Below the pieces are notes generated by a model. The model was not told where the DNA came from and did not search any database. It saw only the letters and a list, made by a program, of their open reading frames with translations. DNA of 32,072 nt from assembly GCA_035492535.1 (NCBI GenBank), contig DATJJM010000111.1:1-32072 (forward strand), written 5' to 3'. The translations under genes were made by a program, and so were the position numbers. The DNA comes from JAMXLO01 sp035492535 (lineage in GTDB: Bacteria; Pseudomonadota; Alphaproteobacteria; Acetobacterales; Acetobacteraceae). The first letter of the stretch is position 1. Every line of letters begins with the position of its first letter. Positions 7,509-14,945 of the stretch are shown piece after piece.

Positions 7509-8273
7509 ATGGAATTGCCACGGACGCCATCTCTGAGACTCGATGGCCGACGTGCACTCGTAACAGGTGCTGGCCGAGGCATCGGATTGGCGTGCGCCGC
7601 GGCCCTTGCACAGGCGGGCGCACACGTCGTTCTGGCCGCTCGCACCACCTCCGAAGTCGAGGAATTGGCCGAAGCGATCCGTCGTGACGGTGGTTCGGCC
7701 GACCCGGTCACCCTCGACATCACCGACCTCAAAGCTGCTGTCAGGTTCGTTGCCGAGAGCCCCCCTTTTGACATCCTGGTCAACAATGCAGGGACCAATC
7801 GTCCGGCGACTTTCCTTGAAGTCACGGTGGCAGACTTCGACCACGTGGTGGATCTCAACCTGCGGGCTGCGTTTTTCATCACACAGGCGGTGGTGCGCCG
7901 AATGGTCGAGTCCGGAAAGCAAGGGTCGGTCATCAACATTTCGTCTGACATGGGCCTGGTCGGAGGACCCAATCGCACCGTCTACTGTGCGAGCAAACAC
8001 GGCATGGAAGGCTTCACCAAGGCGATGGCCATCGACCTCGGCCCGCACGGAATTCGCGTCAACACCATTTGCCCGACATTCATTGACACGCCGCTTGCAC
8101 GACGCTTCCTCGCCAACGACGAGGTGCGCTCGTGGGTTTTGAGCCGGATCAAGCTCGGGCGAATTGGCAAGGTCGAGGACCTGATGGGCGCCGTCGTCTT
8201 TCTTGCGTCCGATGCGTCCGCGCTGATGACGGGATCCGCTATGCTGGTTGATGGAGGTTGGGCAGCGGACTGA
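7509..8273 (+). CDS. Short-chain dehydrogenase/reductase (classical SDR)
   Basis: The 254-residue protein carries the full classical SDR set: cofactor loop TGAGRGIG (residues 19-26), NNAG (92-95), N117, and the catalytic S146, Y159 and K163 in YCASK. The C-terminus MLVDGGW is typical of the gluconate 5-dehydrogenase/3-oxoacyl reductase branch. R45 after the second strand suggests NADP preference. I chose the ATG at 7509, with AGGAG 7 bp upstream; the frame is open further upstream without homology. A role in sugar-acid or alcohol oxidation alongside the nearby enolase-superfamily gene is plausible but not shown. Confidence 0.88.
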   Translation: MELPRTPSLRLDGRRALVTGAGRGIGLACAAALAQAGAHVVLAARTTSEVEELAEAIRRDGGSADPVTLDITDLKAAVRFVAESPPFDILVNNAGTNRPATFLEVTVADFDHVVDLNLRAAFFITQAVVRRMVESGKQGSVINISSDMGLVGGPNRTVYCASKHGMEGFTKAMAIDLGPHGIRVNTICPTFIDTPLARRFLANDEVRSWVLSRIKLGRIGKVEDLMGAVVFLASDASALMTGSAMLVDGGWAAD

Positions 8274-8305
8274 TGTGTTCTGTCAGCAATTGCGCGTATC
8301 GATCG

Positions 8306-8332
8306 GCCTGCATCTCAGCGTGCTGATCAGGC
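8306..8332 (+). terminator. Hairpin after the SDR gene, possible terminator
   Basis: A two-part stem (GCCTG/CAGGC outside, TCAG/CTGA inside, with a small internal loop) lies 33 bp past the dehydrogenase stop codon and before the convergent hemY gene. There is no T-tract, so this is at best a weak or Rho-assisted terminator. Confidence 0.25.
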
Positions 8333-8439
8333 AGCCTCGCCTAGCGATCAAACGCATCTTCCTGGCCCTGTAAGGCTCCGCTGCCCTTTGCGTGTTTTGC
8401 GGTTCCATTTTCTTCCCGGCCAGGCAGATGCTTGGCGCC

Positions 8440-9720
8440 CTACGGCAACAACGTGACCGCAGCGGGCGCCTGCAGGATCGGAGCGGCTGTAGGGCCACCA
8501 GCGCTCCAGCGCAGGCTGCCGACAGTAAAACAGTCGGGGCAGGCCGGGTGCCATTCGGCATGCGCCGTATGGCAAGCGCCGCAGCGCCAAGTGGGATCCG
8601 GTTCAGCTGTCGTCGCATGGCGCAACGACTCGCGCTGGTCGATGCCTTCCGCCTCGTCGATGTCGGCCAGCAGCAGCCACAGCCGCCGCTGCTTCAGACC
8701 GACGGAACGCGCCGCCTCGGCGTAGCGCCGCGCCTCGCCGGTCAGTCCGGCATCCAGGGCGGAACGGGCCAGCAGCAAGCGGCTTTCGGCGTGCTCCGGA
8801 TTGGCTTCGGTCAGCTTCCGCGCCGCCTGCATGCGCGCCAACGGATCGGTCACCGGAGCCAGCGCGAACGTTGCCAGTTCGGGGTGCGGCGCAATGCTCC
8901 AGCTATGGCGGATCGCCGCAAGCGCCCTGCTCTCCCGTCCCGCCGCGCGCAGGCAACGTGCATAGGCCAGCGCCGCCGGCGCCAGTGAGGGATCGTCCTG
9001 CCACGCTTCCTTCGCCAGGCGCGTGGCCCGTCCGGCATCAGCTTCAGCTTCAGCCGCTCCGGTGGCGAGCGCCGCCTTCGGCGTGTCCGGGTCGGCCAGC
9101 GCCAGCGCGTCGGACCATTTTTCCGATCGTACCGCCAGACGGGCACGCTCACGGCGCAGCCAGGCGGCACCCGGCTGGACCGCCTCCGCCCTGCGCGCGA
9201 GCACCGCAGCCTCCTGCCAGTCCTCGCGCTCCACCGCATGGCGCAGCAGGCCACGCAAGCCCAGGAAGGCAGCGTCGTCCCGCTCGGCCAGGGCGCGGAA
9301 AGCGGCCTCGGATTCGTCTGTCCGGCCGGCGATACGGCCTGCCTCGGCCGCCAGCAGCAGTGTGGCCGGCGTGTCGCCCAGGTACCGGCGCGCCCGGCCT
9401 GCCTCACGCCTCGCTTCCCCGGTCTCGCCGGCCGCGAGGGCCAGCAGGGTGCGGGTCGTGGCCGCATCGCCTGCCTTGCGCCGCCGCACAGCCGCCCGTC
9501 TGCGCAAGGTGCGTGGCAGCCGGACGACGGCACCCAGCAGGCGGAACAGGGCGTAAAGCAGCACAAACCCGAGCAACAGACCGAGCGCAACCACCGGGGT
9601 CGCCGCCTCGAAGGTGATGTCGCCGACTGTCGCCGTCAGCTGGCCAGGAAGTCCCGCGAGTGCCCAGGCAACAGCGAGCACCACGGCGGCCGCCACCACG
9701 GCGAACAGGATGCGCCGCAT
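8440..9720 (-). CDS. hemY: HemY-like membrane-anchored TPR protein
   Basis: The 426-residue product has two N-terminal membrane helices (about residues 6-26 and 43-64), then a long alanine-rich helical region with TPR-like repeats, as in the HemY N-terminal family. The C-terminus ends in a zinc-ribbon-like module with C380, C383, C394 and C397 (two CxxC pairs), as in alphaproteobacterial members and also in LapB. Despite its name, this protein is not protoporphyrinogen oxidase. In proteobacteria it sits at the end of the hemC-hemD operon, and a supporting role in heme synthesis is suspected. The ATG overlaps the TGA of the upstream coiled-coil gene. Confidence 0.88.
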   Translation of the reverse strand: MRRILFAVVAAAVVLAVAWALAGLPGQLTATVGDITFEAATPVVALGLLLGFVLLYALFRLLGAVVRLPRTLRRRAAVRRRKAGDAATTRTLLALAAGETGEARREAGRARRYLGDTPATLLLAAEAGRIAGRTDESEAAFRALAERDDAAFLGLRGLLRHAVEREDWQEAAVLARRAEAVQPGAAWLRRERARLAVRSEKWSDALALADPDTPKAALATGAAEAEADAGRATRLAKEAWQDDPSLAPAALAYARCLRAAGRESRALAAIRHSWSIAPHPELATFALAPVTDPLARMQAARKLTEANPEHAESRLLLARSALDAGLTGEARRYAEAARSVGLKQRRLWLLLADIDEAEGIDQRESLRHATTAEPDPTWRCGACHTAHAEWHPACPDCFTVGSLRWSAGGPTAAPILQAPAAVTLLP

Positions 9721-10703
9721 CAGCCTTGCGCGGCCCAGGTAGCGAGCGCAGCCCGCGCTTCCAGCAGCGACTTGGCCTGAGCAAGCCAGCCCGCCATCGC
9801 CTGCGCCGCCGGCCCGGTCAGCGCCCCGACAGACCGCACCGCGCCAGCCAGGTCGCCGGCATCCAGCTCGGTCTGCGCGGTCGCCAGCAAACCGGCGGCG
9901 GGGTCGCCCACCAGCACATGCTCGCCGCGACGTATCGTCACCAGATCCTGCGCACGGGCCCAGATGCGCGACAGCAGCGGCTGGCCATCGACCGACGGGC
10001 GTGACGCGGCCAGGGCGGCCTGCGACGCCGCCGGGAAGGCAAGGCGCAAGGACGCCTCGGTGGGTGGATCGACGGTGGCAAACCGCGCCAGGGCGGACGG
10101 CGCTCCTGGAACGTCGCCAAGCTTGTGGCCAGCATCCAGCGCCTGGCGTGCCGCGCTGATCCGTGCCGCCTGGCCCGAACTCTTCTCCAGCGTGGCGAAG
10201 CGCGCATCCTCCGCAGCAACCCGTTGTGTCAGGTCAGTGACGGCCTTGGCGCCAGCGTCCTCGAGCCTGGCGATGCGAGCCGTGAGCGGACCGAGGTCCA
10301 CGGTCTGCCGATGTTCCAGCGCATCAAGCCTGGTCGTCACGGGCCCAAGGTTTGGTGGTGTGGCCGCCGGAGGCTGCCGCTGCTCCAGTGCAGCGACCCG
10401 GGCCTCCAGCGCGGTCTGATCCGGCGCCGCCGTTGGGGGTCGCTGCTCCAGGCGCGCAACCTGAGCCTTCAGGTCCGCCACCTCTTGCTCGAGCGCCTGT
10501 GACTGCGGCGCCGGTGGCGGCAATGGCGGCAGTTGTGGGTTCTGCCAGACCCATGCGATCGCTGCCGCAAGCACGATGAATCCAACGAGGCCCAGCCACG
10601 GCAGTATGCTGCGGCGAGGCCGCGGAGGCACGATTGGCTGTTCGGGCGCCGCTTCCGGTTCCGCTTCAGGTCCTGGGGGTGGCAAGGCGGCGGATTCACT
10701 CAT
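9720..10703 (-). CDS. Mitofilin-like (COG4223-type) coiled-coil membrane protein
   Basis: The 327-residue protein has a proline/glutamate-rich cytoplasmic N-terminus and one membrane helix at about residues 34-53. It continues with a proline-rich linker, coiled-coil segments (about 65-170, with repeated LEQEVADLKAQVARLEQ and ALEARVAALEQR patterns) and a helical C-terminal region. This architecture and its place between hemD and hemY match the alphaproteobacterial relatives of mitochondrial mitofilin/Mic60. Those are thought to shape intracytoplasmic membranes or act with heme enzymes. The start codon overlaps the hemD stop. Sequence identity is spread thinly, so the family call rests on architecture and context. 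Confidence 0.82.
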   Translation of the reverse strand: MSESAALPPPGPEAEPEAAPEQPIVPPRPRRSILPWLGLVGFIVLAAAIAWVWQNPQLPPLPPPAPQSQALEQEVADLKAQVARLEQRPPTAAPDQTALEARVAALEQRQPPAATPPNLGPVTTRLDALEHRQTVDLGPLTARIARLEDAGAKAVTDLTQRVAAEDARFATLEKSSGQAARISAARQALDAGHKLGDVPGAPSALARFATVDPPTEASLRLAFPAASQAALAASRPSVDGQPLLSRIWARAQDLVTIRRGEHVLVGDPAAGLLATAQTELDAGDLAGAVRSVGALTGPAAQAMAGWLAQAKSLLEARAALATWAAQG

Positions 10704-11389
10704 TGCAACAGTGCCAGCATCGCGTCCTGATCAGGCTGAGCGGCGACGCGGACGCGCCGCCAGGGAAGCGCCTCTAATGCCACGGCGGCAGGCTGGCCGA
10801 TAGCCACGGCATCGATAGCGCGAACGGCGTCGCGCAAGGCCGCCGCCTCGATCAGACGAACCCCTGCCTGCGCGGTTTCCGCCGAGAAGAACAGCGCGGC
10901 GCGCAGCACGCCTCCAGTCAGCGCGGCGCGCGCAGGATCCGGCAGCAGTGCCACCGGCTCCGCCGCATAGACAACCCGCCGCACCACCGCGAAGCCGCGG
11001 CGCCGCAGTTCCGTCGCCAGCGCATGGCCCTGGCGGCGGCCAGTCGCGAGCAGCAGCGGCCCACCCTGCGGCCGGCATACCCGTTCCGCAAGATCTGCGA
11101 GCGCAGAGGCATCACCATCCGCGCTCTGCACCTCCCTGAAGCCCGCCTGGCGCGAACGATGTGCCGTCGCGTGGCCGACCGCCAGCAGCGGCAGGTGTCG
11201 GTGACTTGCCGGCAGCGCCGGGATGGCATTGCCGCTGGTCACCAGGATCGCCTGCACCTCGCCGGACGGCGGCCAGGCAACCGCCAGCGTATTGATCTCC
11301 AGCAGGGGTGCGACCACCGGCAGCAAGCCTAGCGCCGCGACGCGCCCCGCGGTCTCGCTCGCCCCCGGTTCAGGCCGGGTGATCAGCAC
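10700..11389 (-). CDS. hemD: Uroporphyrinogen-III synthase
   Basis: HemD closes and flips ring D of hydroxymethylbilane to give uroporphyrinogen III. The protein starts VLITRPEPGASETA, the typical N-terminal motif, and has the two-domain alternating alpha/beta pattern, including LATGRRQGHALATELRRRGF at the domain junction and AALFFSAETAQA in the second domain. No strong ribosome-binding site is visible. I prefer the GTG at 11389 (229 residues). A TTG at 11410 overlapping the hemC stop is an alternative and would favour translational coupling. The gene directly follows hemC. Confidence 0.85.
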   Translation of the reverse strand: MLITRPEPGASETAGRVAALGLLPVVAPLLEINTLAVAWPPSGEVQAILVTSGNAIPALPASHRHLPLLAVGHATAHRSRQAGFREVQSADGDASALADLAERVCRPQGGPLLLATGRRQGHALATELRRRGFAVVRRVVYAAEPVALLPDPARAALTGGVLRAALFFSAETAQAGVRLIEAAALRDAVRAIDAVAIGQPAAVALEALPWRRVRVAAQPDQDAMLALLQ

Positions 11390-11402
11390 GCTGGCACCGG
11401 CG

Positions 11403-12335
11403 TCAAACAAAGATATCGCCCGGACTATCGGCCCGCAGGCTCGCGCCGAGCGCGTGGCCAATCCTGGCCGCGTCCGATGCCGAACCTTCCAGGTCGCGCC
11501 GCAACAGGAAGGAGCCATCGATCCGCGCGACCATCGCGGAGAGACGCAGCGCACCCCCCGGCAGCAGTACCGCATACGCGCCAATCGGCGTCCGGCAGGA
11601 GCCATCGAGCTCGGCCAGCAATGCCCGTTCCGCGGTGGCCGCCACTGTTGCAGCCGGATCCGCTATCCCGCCCAATTGCGTGCGCAGTGCTGCGTCGCGC
11701 TCCCTGACCGTAATGCCCACGATGCCCTGGCCAGCCGCGGGAAGCACGATGTCCGGCTCCAGGATGGCATTGGCACGTTCCGCGATACCAAGACGCTTCA
11801 GGCCGGCATGGGCGAGCAGTGTGGCGGCGCACTCTCCGGCCAAGAGCTTTGCCAGCCGCGTCTCCACATTGCCGCGCAACGTGGTCATGACAAGATCCGG
11901 CCTGACATGCAGCACCTGCGCCTGGCGCCTGACAGACGCCGTGCCGATACGCGCACCGCGTGGCAGGCTCGCGAAGGGCTGCGCCGGATCGATCGGGCCG
12001 GGTGCGGCCAGGATCAGGGCATCCCGCGCGTCCTCCCGCGCCAGCACGCAGGCCAGCACAATCCCCGGCGGCAGGTCGGTCTCCAGGTCCTTCAGGCTGT
12101 GCATCGCGGCATCGATGCGCCCCTGCGCTAAGGCGTCGTGGATCTCCTTGGCAAACAGCCCCTTCCCGCCAATATCGGCCAGCCGCCGATCCTGCACCGT
12201 ATCGCCGGTGGTGCGGATCACCACGGGCTCAGCCTCCCGCACGCCACGCAGCGCATCGATCACCAGCCGGGTCTGGATCAGCGCCAGCGGCGAGCCTCGC
12301 GTCCCTATGCGGATCGGCGACATGGCGGTGGTCAT
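11403..12335 (-). CDS. hemC: Porphobilinogen deaminase (hydroxymethylbilane synthase)
   Basis: The 310-residue enzyme polymerises four porphobilinogens into hydroxymethylbilane. It shows the family landmarks: IRIGTRGSPLAL at the N-terminus, GDTVQDRRL, GGKGLFAKEI, AMHSLKDLE, RRQAQ and TLRGNVETRL. The dipyrromethane cofactor attaches to C247 in DGSCRTPIGAYA. The ATG at 12335 has AGGA at good spacing; M5 is a less likely start. It heads the hemC-hemD-COG4223-hemY cluster and is divergent from tsaD, with 43 bp between the start codons. Confidence 0.97.
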   Translation of the reverse strand: MTTAMSPIRIGTRGSPLALIQTRLVIDALRGVREAEPVVIRTTGDTVQDRRLADIGGKGLFAKEIHDALAQGRIDAAMHSLKDLETDLPPGIVLACVLAREDARDALILAAPGPIDPAQPFASLPRGARIGTASVRRQAQVLHVRPDLVMTTLRGNVETRLAKLLAGECAATLLAHAGLKRLGIAERANAILEPDIVLPAAGQGIVGITVRERDAALRTQLGGIADPAATVAATAERALLAELDGSCRTPIGAYAVLLPGGALRLSAMVARIDGSFLLRRDLEGSASDAARIGHALGASLRADSPGDIFV

Positions 12336-12378
12336 CGGCGCGTCCTATTACTCCCGCGGGCAACTGGAAAGGGGCGGC

Positions 12379-13425
12379 GTGCGACCAGTCCTGGGTATTG
12401 AAACATCATGCGATGAAACCGCATCCGCAGTGCTGGACGCGGAGGGTCACATACTGGCCGAAGCCGTGCTCAGCCAGGAGCGCGAGCATGCCCCCTTCGG
12501 CGGCGTCGTGCCGGAGATCGCCGCTCGCGCACATTTGGCGTTCCTGCCCGAGCAGGTCGACCGCGCCATGTCGCAAGCCGGCCTTCGCTTTGCCGACCTC
12601 GGCGGCGTCGCTGCCAGCGCGGGACCGGGGTTGATCGGCGGCCTGATCGTCGGCAGCCAGTTCGCCAAGGGCGTCGCGCTCGCACATCAACTGCCCTACG
12701 TGGCGGTGAACCATCTGGAGGCCCACGCGCTGACGGCACGGCTGCCCGGCATCACGCCGGATGGATTGGCGTTCCCCTACCTGTTGCTGCTGGTGTCAGG
12801 CGGTCATTGCCAGTGCGTCGCCGTGGAGGGTGTCGGCCATCACGTGCGGCTGGGCAGCACGATGGACGATGCGGCCGGAGAGGCGTTCGACAAGGTGGCG
12901 AAACTGCTGGGCCTGGGATGGCCCGGCGGCCCGGCGCTGGAGAAGCTGGCGGCCGGAGGCGACCCTGGGCGTTACGCGTTCCCGCGCCCGCTGCTCGGCC
13001 GGCCGGGTTGCGATTTCAGCTTCTCGGGCCTGAAGACCGCGGTGGCGCTCGAGGTCGGAAAGCTCGGCAGTGGCGCGCTGCCCGTGGCCGTGGCAGCCGA
13101 CATCGCGGCCAGCTTCCAGCGCGCTGTCGCAGACGTACTGGCCGACCGTGCCTCGCATGCGATGGCCATGATGCGGCTACGGTCATCGGACGCGCGTATC
13201 CTGGTGGTGGCCGGCGGTGTCGCCGCGAATGGCGCGATACGGTCGGCACTGGCGGCCGCCGCCGCGACGCACGGGTTCGAACTGGTCGCGCCGCCAGTGC
13301 GGCTATGCACCGACAATGCTGTCATGGTGGCCTGGGCGGGCATCGAACGGCTGCGCCTGGGCATGGTGAATGGAATGGACTTCGCACCGCGTCCGCGCTG
13401 GCCGTTGGACAGTGTCGAGGTCTGA
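12379..13425 (+). CDS. tsaD: tRNA N6-threonylcarbamoyladenosine synthase subunit TsaD
   Basis: TsaD transfers the threonylcarbamoyl group to A37 of tRNAs that read ANN codons. The 348-residue protein starts VRPVLGIETSCDETA, with the metal-binding histidines H112 and H116 in VNHLEAH, the SGGHCQ loop, GEAFDKVAKLLGL, SFSGLKTA, GGVAANGAIR and a late CTDNAVMVA. The GTG at 12379 is preceded by GGAAAGGGG. In-frame ATGs further upstream would overlap the hemC start and lack homology. The neighbouring hemC in divergent orientation is common in alphaproteobacteria. Confidence 0.95.
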   Translation: MRPVLGIETSCDETASAVLDAEGHILAEAVLSQEREHAPFGGVVPEIAARAHLAFLPEQVDRAMSQAGLRFADLGGVAASAGPGLIGGLIVGSQFAKGVALAHQLPYVAVNHLEAHALTARLPGITPDGLAFPYLLLLVSGGHCQCVAVEGVGHHVRLGSTMDDAAGEAFDKVAKLLGLGWPGGPALEKLAAGGDPGRYAFPRPLLGRPGCDFSFSGLKTAVALEVGKLGSGALPVAVAADIAASFQRAVADVLADRASHAMAMMRLRSSDARILVVAGGVAANGAIRSALAAAAATHGFELVAPPVRLCTDNAVMVAWAGIERLRLGMVNGMDFAPRPRWPLDSVEV

Positions 13426-13436
13426 GATTTCGCCGG

Positions 13437-14573
13437 TTATTCAGCAGCAGGCCGCCCGCCAGACCGATAACCCGAAACAACGGCTTCCTTGGGCTCGATC
13501 ATCCCGAGGCTCGCCAAGACCCGGAATTTCCCGCCCGTCGCCTGAGCGATGTACATATTCATTCGGGCATGGTGCTGACCGGGCACCATCTCCGCCGGGC
13601 CGCCGGGACCTTGTGCAATCTTCGCGTGGTCGAGCGCCGCGATGACCTCGTCCTGGTTCAGGGTCCCTGCCTCTCGCACTGCTGCCTCCCACAGCTTCAT
13701 GCCGCGGTAGAGCCCGGTGCAGGCACTGCCGGCGGTGAACTGCGCGCTGCCGGGGAACCGCTTGTTGTAGCGCGCGAGAAGGTCGCGGCTGAACGGTTCG
13801 CTGACCTCCTGATAGTAATCGAGGCAGCCGTAGAGCCCTTCGACCTGCTCGGCCGGCACCAGGTTCAGGAAGTTTTCGTCGAAATAGGTGCAGACGATCT
13901 GCCCACCTCGCTTTTGGAAGCCTGATGCGTAGAGTTCCTGGAAGAACGGTGTCAGGCCAGGCGGGACAATTGTATTGAAGACGACGTCTGCGCCACTTGC
14001 TGTAATGCGCTGGACCACCTCACGATATTCCATGTGATCGAGGGGATGGTACTCCTCGCCGACAATCTCGCCACCATTGGCCGTGACGAGCTCGCGGACC
14101 TTCTTGTTCATGACGCGTGGCCAGATATAGTCGGCCGCCGGCAGATAGAATTTCCGCGCACCGCTCTTCTGCATAAGCCAGGGAATGAGAGGCTCGAGCT
14201 GCTGCGCCGGCACCGGACCGGTGCAAAAAATCAGCGGTTCGACCTCCTGCCCCTCATATTGCTCGGGGTAGATGTAAAGCTTGCCGTTCTTCTTGACTGG
14301 GCCCTTGATGGCTTGTCGCGTCGAGCTGTAGATGCCGCCGAACAGCACGTCGACTTGGTCGTGCTCGATCAGCTTTGTGGCCTTGGCTGTTGCCACGCTG
14401 TCCACGGTCGCGCCGTCCTCGAGGCAGAGCGCAAGCTGCCTGCCCAGTACACCGCCGTCGGCATTGATGTCGTCAACCACCATTTGCGCGACGTTGGCAT
14501 CGGCGATGCCCATGAACGAAAGCGGTCCCGTCTGCTCTGCGATGACACCTACCTTGATCGGCATGTCGGTCAT
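13437..14573 (-). CDS. Amide/urea-type solute-binding protein (AmiC/FmdD/UrtA family) without signal peptide
   Basis: The 378-residue protein matches the type I periplasmic-binding fold for amides, urea and short amino compounds. Visible landmarks are IKVGVIAEQTGPLSFMG, DINADGGVLGRQL, VDVLFGGIYSSTRQA, LYIYPEQYEGQE, IFCTGPVPAQQ, YIWPRVMN and DHMEYREVVQRI. The ATG at 14573 has a G-rich ribosome-binding site directly upstream, and the mature domain begins within a few residues. The upstream open frame does not encode a signal peptide either. It therefore looks cytoplasmic, like AmiC, which senses amides inside the cell, rather than a transport component. No amiR-type antiterminator or permease gene is adjacent. 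It converges with tsaD (11 bp between stops). Confidence 0.85.
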   Translation of the reverse strand: MTDMPIKVGVIAEQTGPLSFMGIADANVAQMVVDDINADGGVLGRQLALCLEDGATVDSVATAKATKLIEHDQVDVLFGGIYSSTRQAIKGPVKKNGKLYIYPEQYEGQEVEPLIFCTGPVPAQQLEPLIPWLMQKSGARKFYLPAADYIWPRVMNKKVRELVTANGGEIVGEEYHPLDHMEYREVVQRITASGADVVFNTIVPPGLTPFFQELYASGFQKRGGQIVCTYFDENFLNLVPAEQVEGLYGCLDYYQEVSEPFSRDLLARYNKRFPGSAQFTAGSACTGLYRGMKLWEAAVREAGTLNQDEVIAALDHAKIAQGPGGPAEMVPGQHHARMNMYIAQATGGKFRVLASLGMIEPKEAVVSGYRSGGRPAAE

Positions 14574-14945
14574 GGTCCCCCCCGGTCTCGACGTTACCTG
14601 GTGCTTGCTCACTTTCGGTTGGACGATCGGGACGGCCGCGCTGAAGCACCCATGAGACCGGGTGGCTGCCAGCGCGAGCGGGGCGACATCCTGTCGCCCT
14701 CCGATGATTGCTATTGCTGGTCGGGTGGCGTGTAAGCACTGCGAATGTCCCGTGCCTTCCGCCAAGTCTCGGCGATCGTCTCCTCGCTTATTTTTGGTAA
14801 CAGACGGAGGGTAGGTGCTAATTTGAGAAACATCAATTCGAAACTGACACGCGACGACAACGGCGCCATGTCAGCTCGGCGGGAACGTTCCCCGATGCTC
14901 CGACGATCCGCCGCAGGAGCGGCTTGCCATGTCAGCGAGGTGGTC
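14574..14945. other. 372-bp divergent intergenic region with two inverted repeats
   Basis: This region separates the divergent amide-binding-type and family 5 binding-protein genes, and no credible gene lies in it. It holds a 19-bp palindrome: GGGCGACA (14681-14688) and TGTCGCCC (14692-14699) with a 3-bp spacer. It also holds a perfect 9-bp inverted repeat, CCCGGTCTC (14581-14589) and GAGACCGGG (14654-14662), whose arms are 64 bp apart. Both may be regulatory. A shorter region around 14790 is locally AT-richer (CTTATTTTTGGTAAC) and could hold the promoter for the rightward gene. Confidence 0.45.

Noticed and set aside
8283..8618. 111-residue open frame overlapping the 3' end of hemY
   Set aside because: Most of it is another frame of hemY, and the remaining part has no recognisable content.
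11635..12378. Long N-terminal extension of tsaD
   Set aside because: It is antisense to hemC and homology starts only at the GTG at 12379, which has a ribosome-binding site.
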